In this document: one piece after another, positions 14,001 through 14,098 of the stretch
How positions within the stretch are numbered: the first letter of the stretch is position 1
Layout of the letters: the number at the start of each line of letters is the position of its first letter
Assembly (NCBI GenBank): GCA_035519355.1
Contig: DATIWM010000302.1
Coordinates: forward strand, 1 to 14,098
From: DAOMFB01 sp035519355
GTDB taxonomy: Bacteria; Acidobacteriota; Thermoanaerobaculia; UBA5066
Direction: 5' to 3'
Length of the DNA: 14,098 bases
Notes under the pieces: model-generated
Databases searched by the model: none
What the model was told of the DNA's origin: nothing
What the model saw: the letters and a program-made list of their open reading frames with translations, nothing else
Translations under genes and position numbers: made by a program

Positions 14001-14098
14001 ACGCGATAGAGAGAGCCTTCCGTCGTGGCTCGCGCCAGGAGCTCGATCAGCCGCTCGCCCAGGCGCCAGTACGACGTCGAGTCCGACCCCGCCACGAA
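11075..14098 (-). CDS. glnE: GlnE-type glutamine synthetase adenylyltransferase/adenylyl-removase with an internal GlnD-like ACT-ACT module (N-terminus cut by window edge)
   Basis: GlnE attaches AMP to, and removes it from, the GlnA tyrosine. 1007 codons are open up to the right edge; numbering below starts at the GTG at 14095, which need not be the start. Removase half (before about 250): YRVDMRLRPWGEAGPLV (30-46), LWEKQALLKARVIAGD (62-77), GEGSIRDVEF (128-137). ACT 1, about 315-403: VTVVGYDFPGELSLICGLL, then a Pro/Gly/Arg-rich insert (352-394). ACT 2, about 473-548: YTVLRIDAPDTAGFLYELT and DTFYVTDAAGAKI, very like the GlnD C-terminus. Transferase half: DFLWDDFLRLQH (601-612), CALGKCGGRELGFASDIELMF (729-749), EIDLRLRPWGSAGS (789-802), YERQALIRLRPIAGD (823-837). 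E. coli GlnE is 946 residues and has no ACT domain. With the missing start, this protein should exceed 1150. I see no stop or frame break, so it is a true fusion. Confidence 0.9.
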   Translation of the reverse strand, partial: FVAGSDSTSYWRLGERLIELLARATTEGSLYRVDMRLRPWGEAGPLVSSVDGMVAYVARHARLWEKQALLKARVIAGDEETGTECLRRVEPLLFGTTAEAARHGVHAMKQLTEKVLRRKGSELREVKLGEGSIRDVEFVVQYLQLAHGGERPSVRSRNTLDAVALLAAAGVLPPEDARVLREGYVFLRTIEHHLQVMHDRQTHELPAAAEAIGELARRLGFEGDRAGERFRSRHREHRIAIRAIYMKHLGSEKMATPVDSPPTPSSPRVRDHAARMDPSYAATFSEEEIRRHVLLTEQLDDDHLVAVDTSLLPDGLRRVTVVGYDFPGELSLICGLLFASGFSIHNADAFTYEPQERPAAGKGLPRLRTGGAETPWSGPVRRRTPPAGGGADVRRKTVDVFLVRPLREESGAEEIWERFTIDLEALLRLMRAGNQQAARGEIARRAAATQQAIAGAAAPLYPVEIEIDNEGSEKYTVLRIDAPDTAGFLYELTNAFALHGIYIARMTAGSAGSQVCDTFYVTDAAGAKISSPDRQRELRTATVLIKHFTHLLPHAPNPESALLHFGEFVGQLFSRPDWPDELASLESPKVLDTLAQLLGVSDFLWDDFLRLQHANLLPVVRNLDVPAKTAAELKAELQEALHGVPAGAGGRGTPTAWRAALNAFKDRELFRIDMRQILGHTSEFTRFGEELTDLAEVVVGAVVRLCEEELIRSFGSPRLEDGSPSRLAVCALGKCGGRELGFASDIELMFVHSGDGETEGPERISAAVFHEKLVQAFVGAIRAKREGVFEIDLRLRPWGSAGSMAVSLDGFRRYFARSGPAWAYERQALIRLRPIAGDARLGREVARLRDELVYDGGPFDVMAMRAMRERQVRHLVRGGTFNPKFSPGGLVDLEYLVQGLQMRHGHRDEGLRKTNTREAMAALAAAGILSPGDHERLRKAQTFLRWLIEALRVVRGNAKDVTVPPFGSEGFAYLARRLRYGSDLGQLREEMARYSGSVQELSLRLLE
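13337..13352 (-). promoter_or_regulatory. Possible internal translation start in glnE
   Basis: GGGGAG (minus strand, 13352-13347) lies 7 nt before an in-frame ATG at 13339, beginning MATPVDSPP. It lies in the proline-rich linker between the removase half and the ACT module. If used, it would yield a 754-residue ACT-ACT-transferase product lacking the removase. Confidence 0.25.

Overview
This is about 14.1 kb of very GC-rich DNA (roughly 70% by eye) that is almost wholly coding. It holds ten protein genes I can name to a family, two of them cut by the window edges. There are no RNA genes, insertion sequences, CRISPR arrays or phage genes. The mix of a GSI-type glutamine synthetase with an adenylylation tyrosine, a GlnE-type adenylyltransferase, a sigma-54 activator and a Thermus-type PyrE suggests a GC-rich Gram-negative such as an acidobacterium or deltaproteobacterium. 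That placement is an inference and the phylum is not proven.

Left part, minus strand, 8139 to 1: a tightly packed co-directional run reads, in transcription order, sigma-54 response regulator, pyrE, GT39-like membrane glycosyltransferase, SGNH hydrolase, acyltransferase-3, SxtJ-like membrane protein, SxtK-like/DUF5989 micro-membrane protein, then (after 86 nt) a NodU/CmcH/SxtI-type carbamoyltransferase that runs off the left edge. Junctions are ATGA or GTGA overlaps or gaps of 5 to 16 nt, except the last gap. The last six genes look like an envelope glycan or lipid tailoring set (glycosyl transfer, O-acylation or deacylation, O-carbamoylation). The final three form the same trio seen in saxitoxin clusters (sxtI, sxtJ, sxtK) and beside other carbamoyltransferases.

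Middle, 8140 to 9612: a 65-bp divergent promoter region leads on the plus strand to a PanE/ApbA-type ketopantoate-reductase-like gene. A 439-bp non-coding stretch upstream of glnA follows, rich in palindromes.

Right part: glnA (plus) and glnE (minus) are convergent and share a perfect 12-bp inverted-repeat terminator. GlnE reversibly adenylylates GlnA, and the target tyrosine (Tyr398) is visible. The most unusual object in the window is this glnE. Between its removase half and its transferase half it carries a two-ACT-domain module resembling the C-terminal glutamine sensor of GlnD (PII uridylyltransferase). This suggests an adenylyltransferase that may sense glutamine directly.

A recurring detail is a TANNCT hexamer 6 to 8 nt before the start codon at the three places where a new transcript could begin, which hints at leaderless mRNAs.
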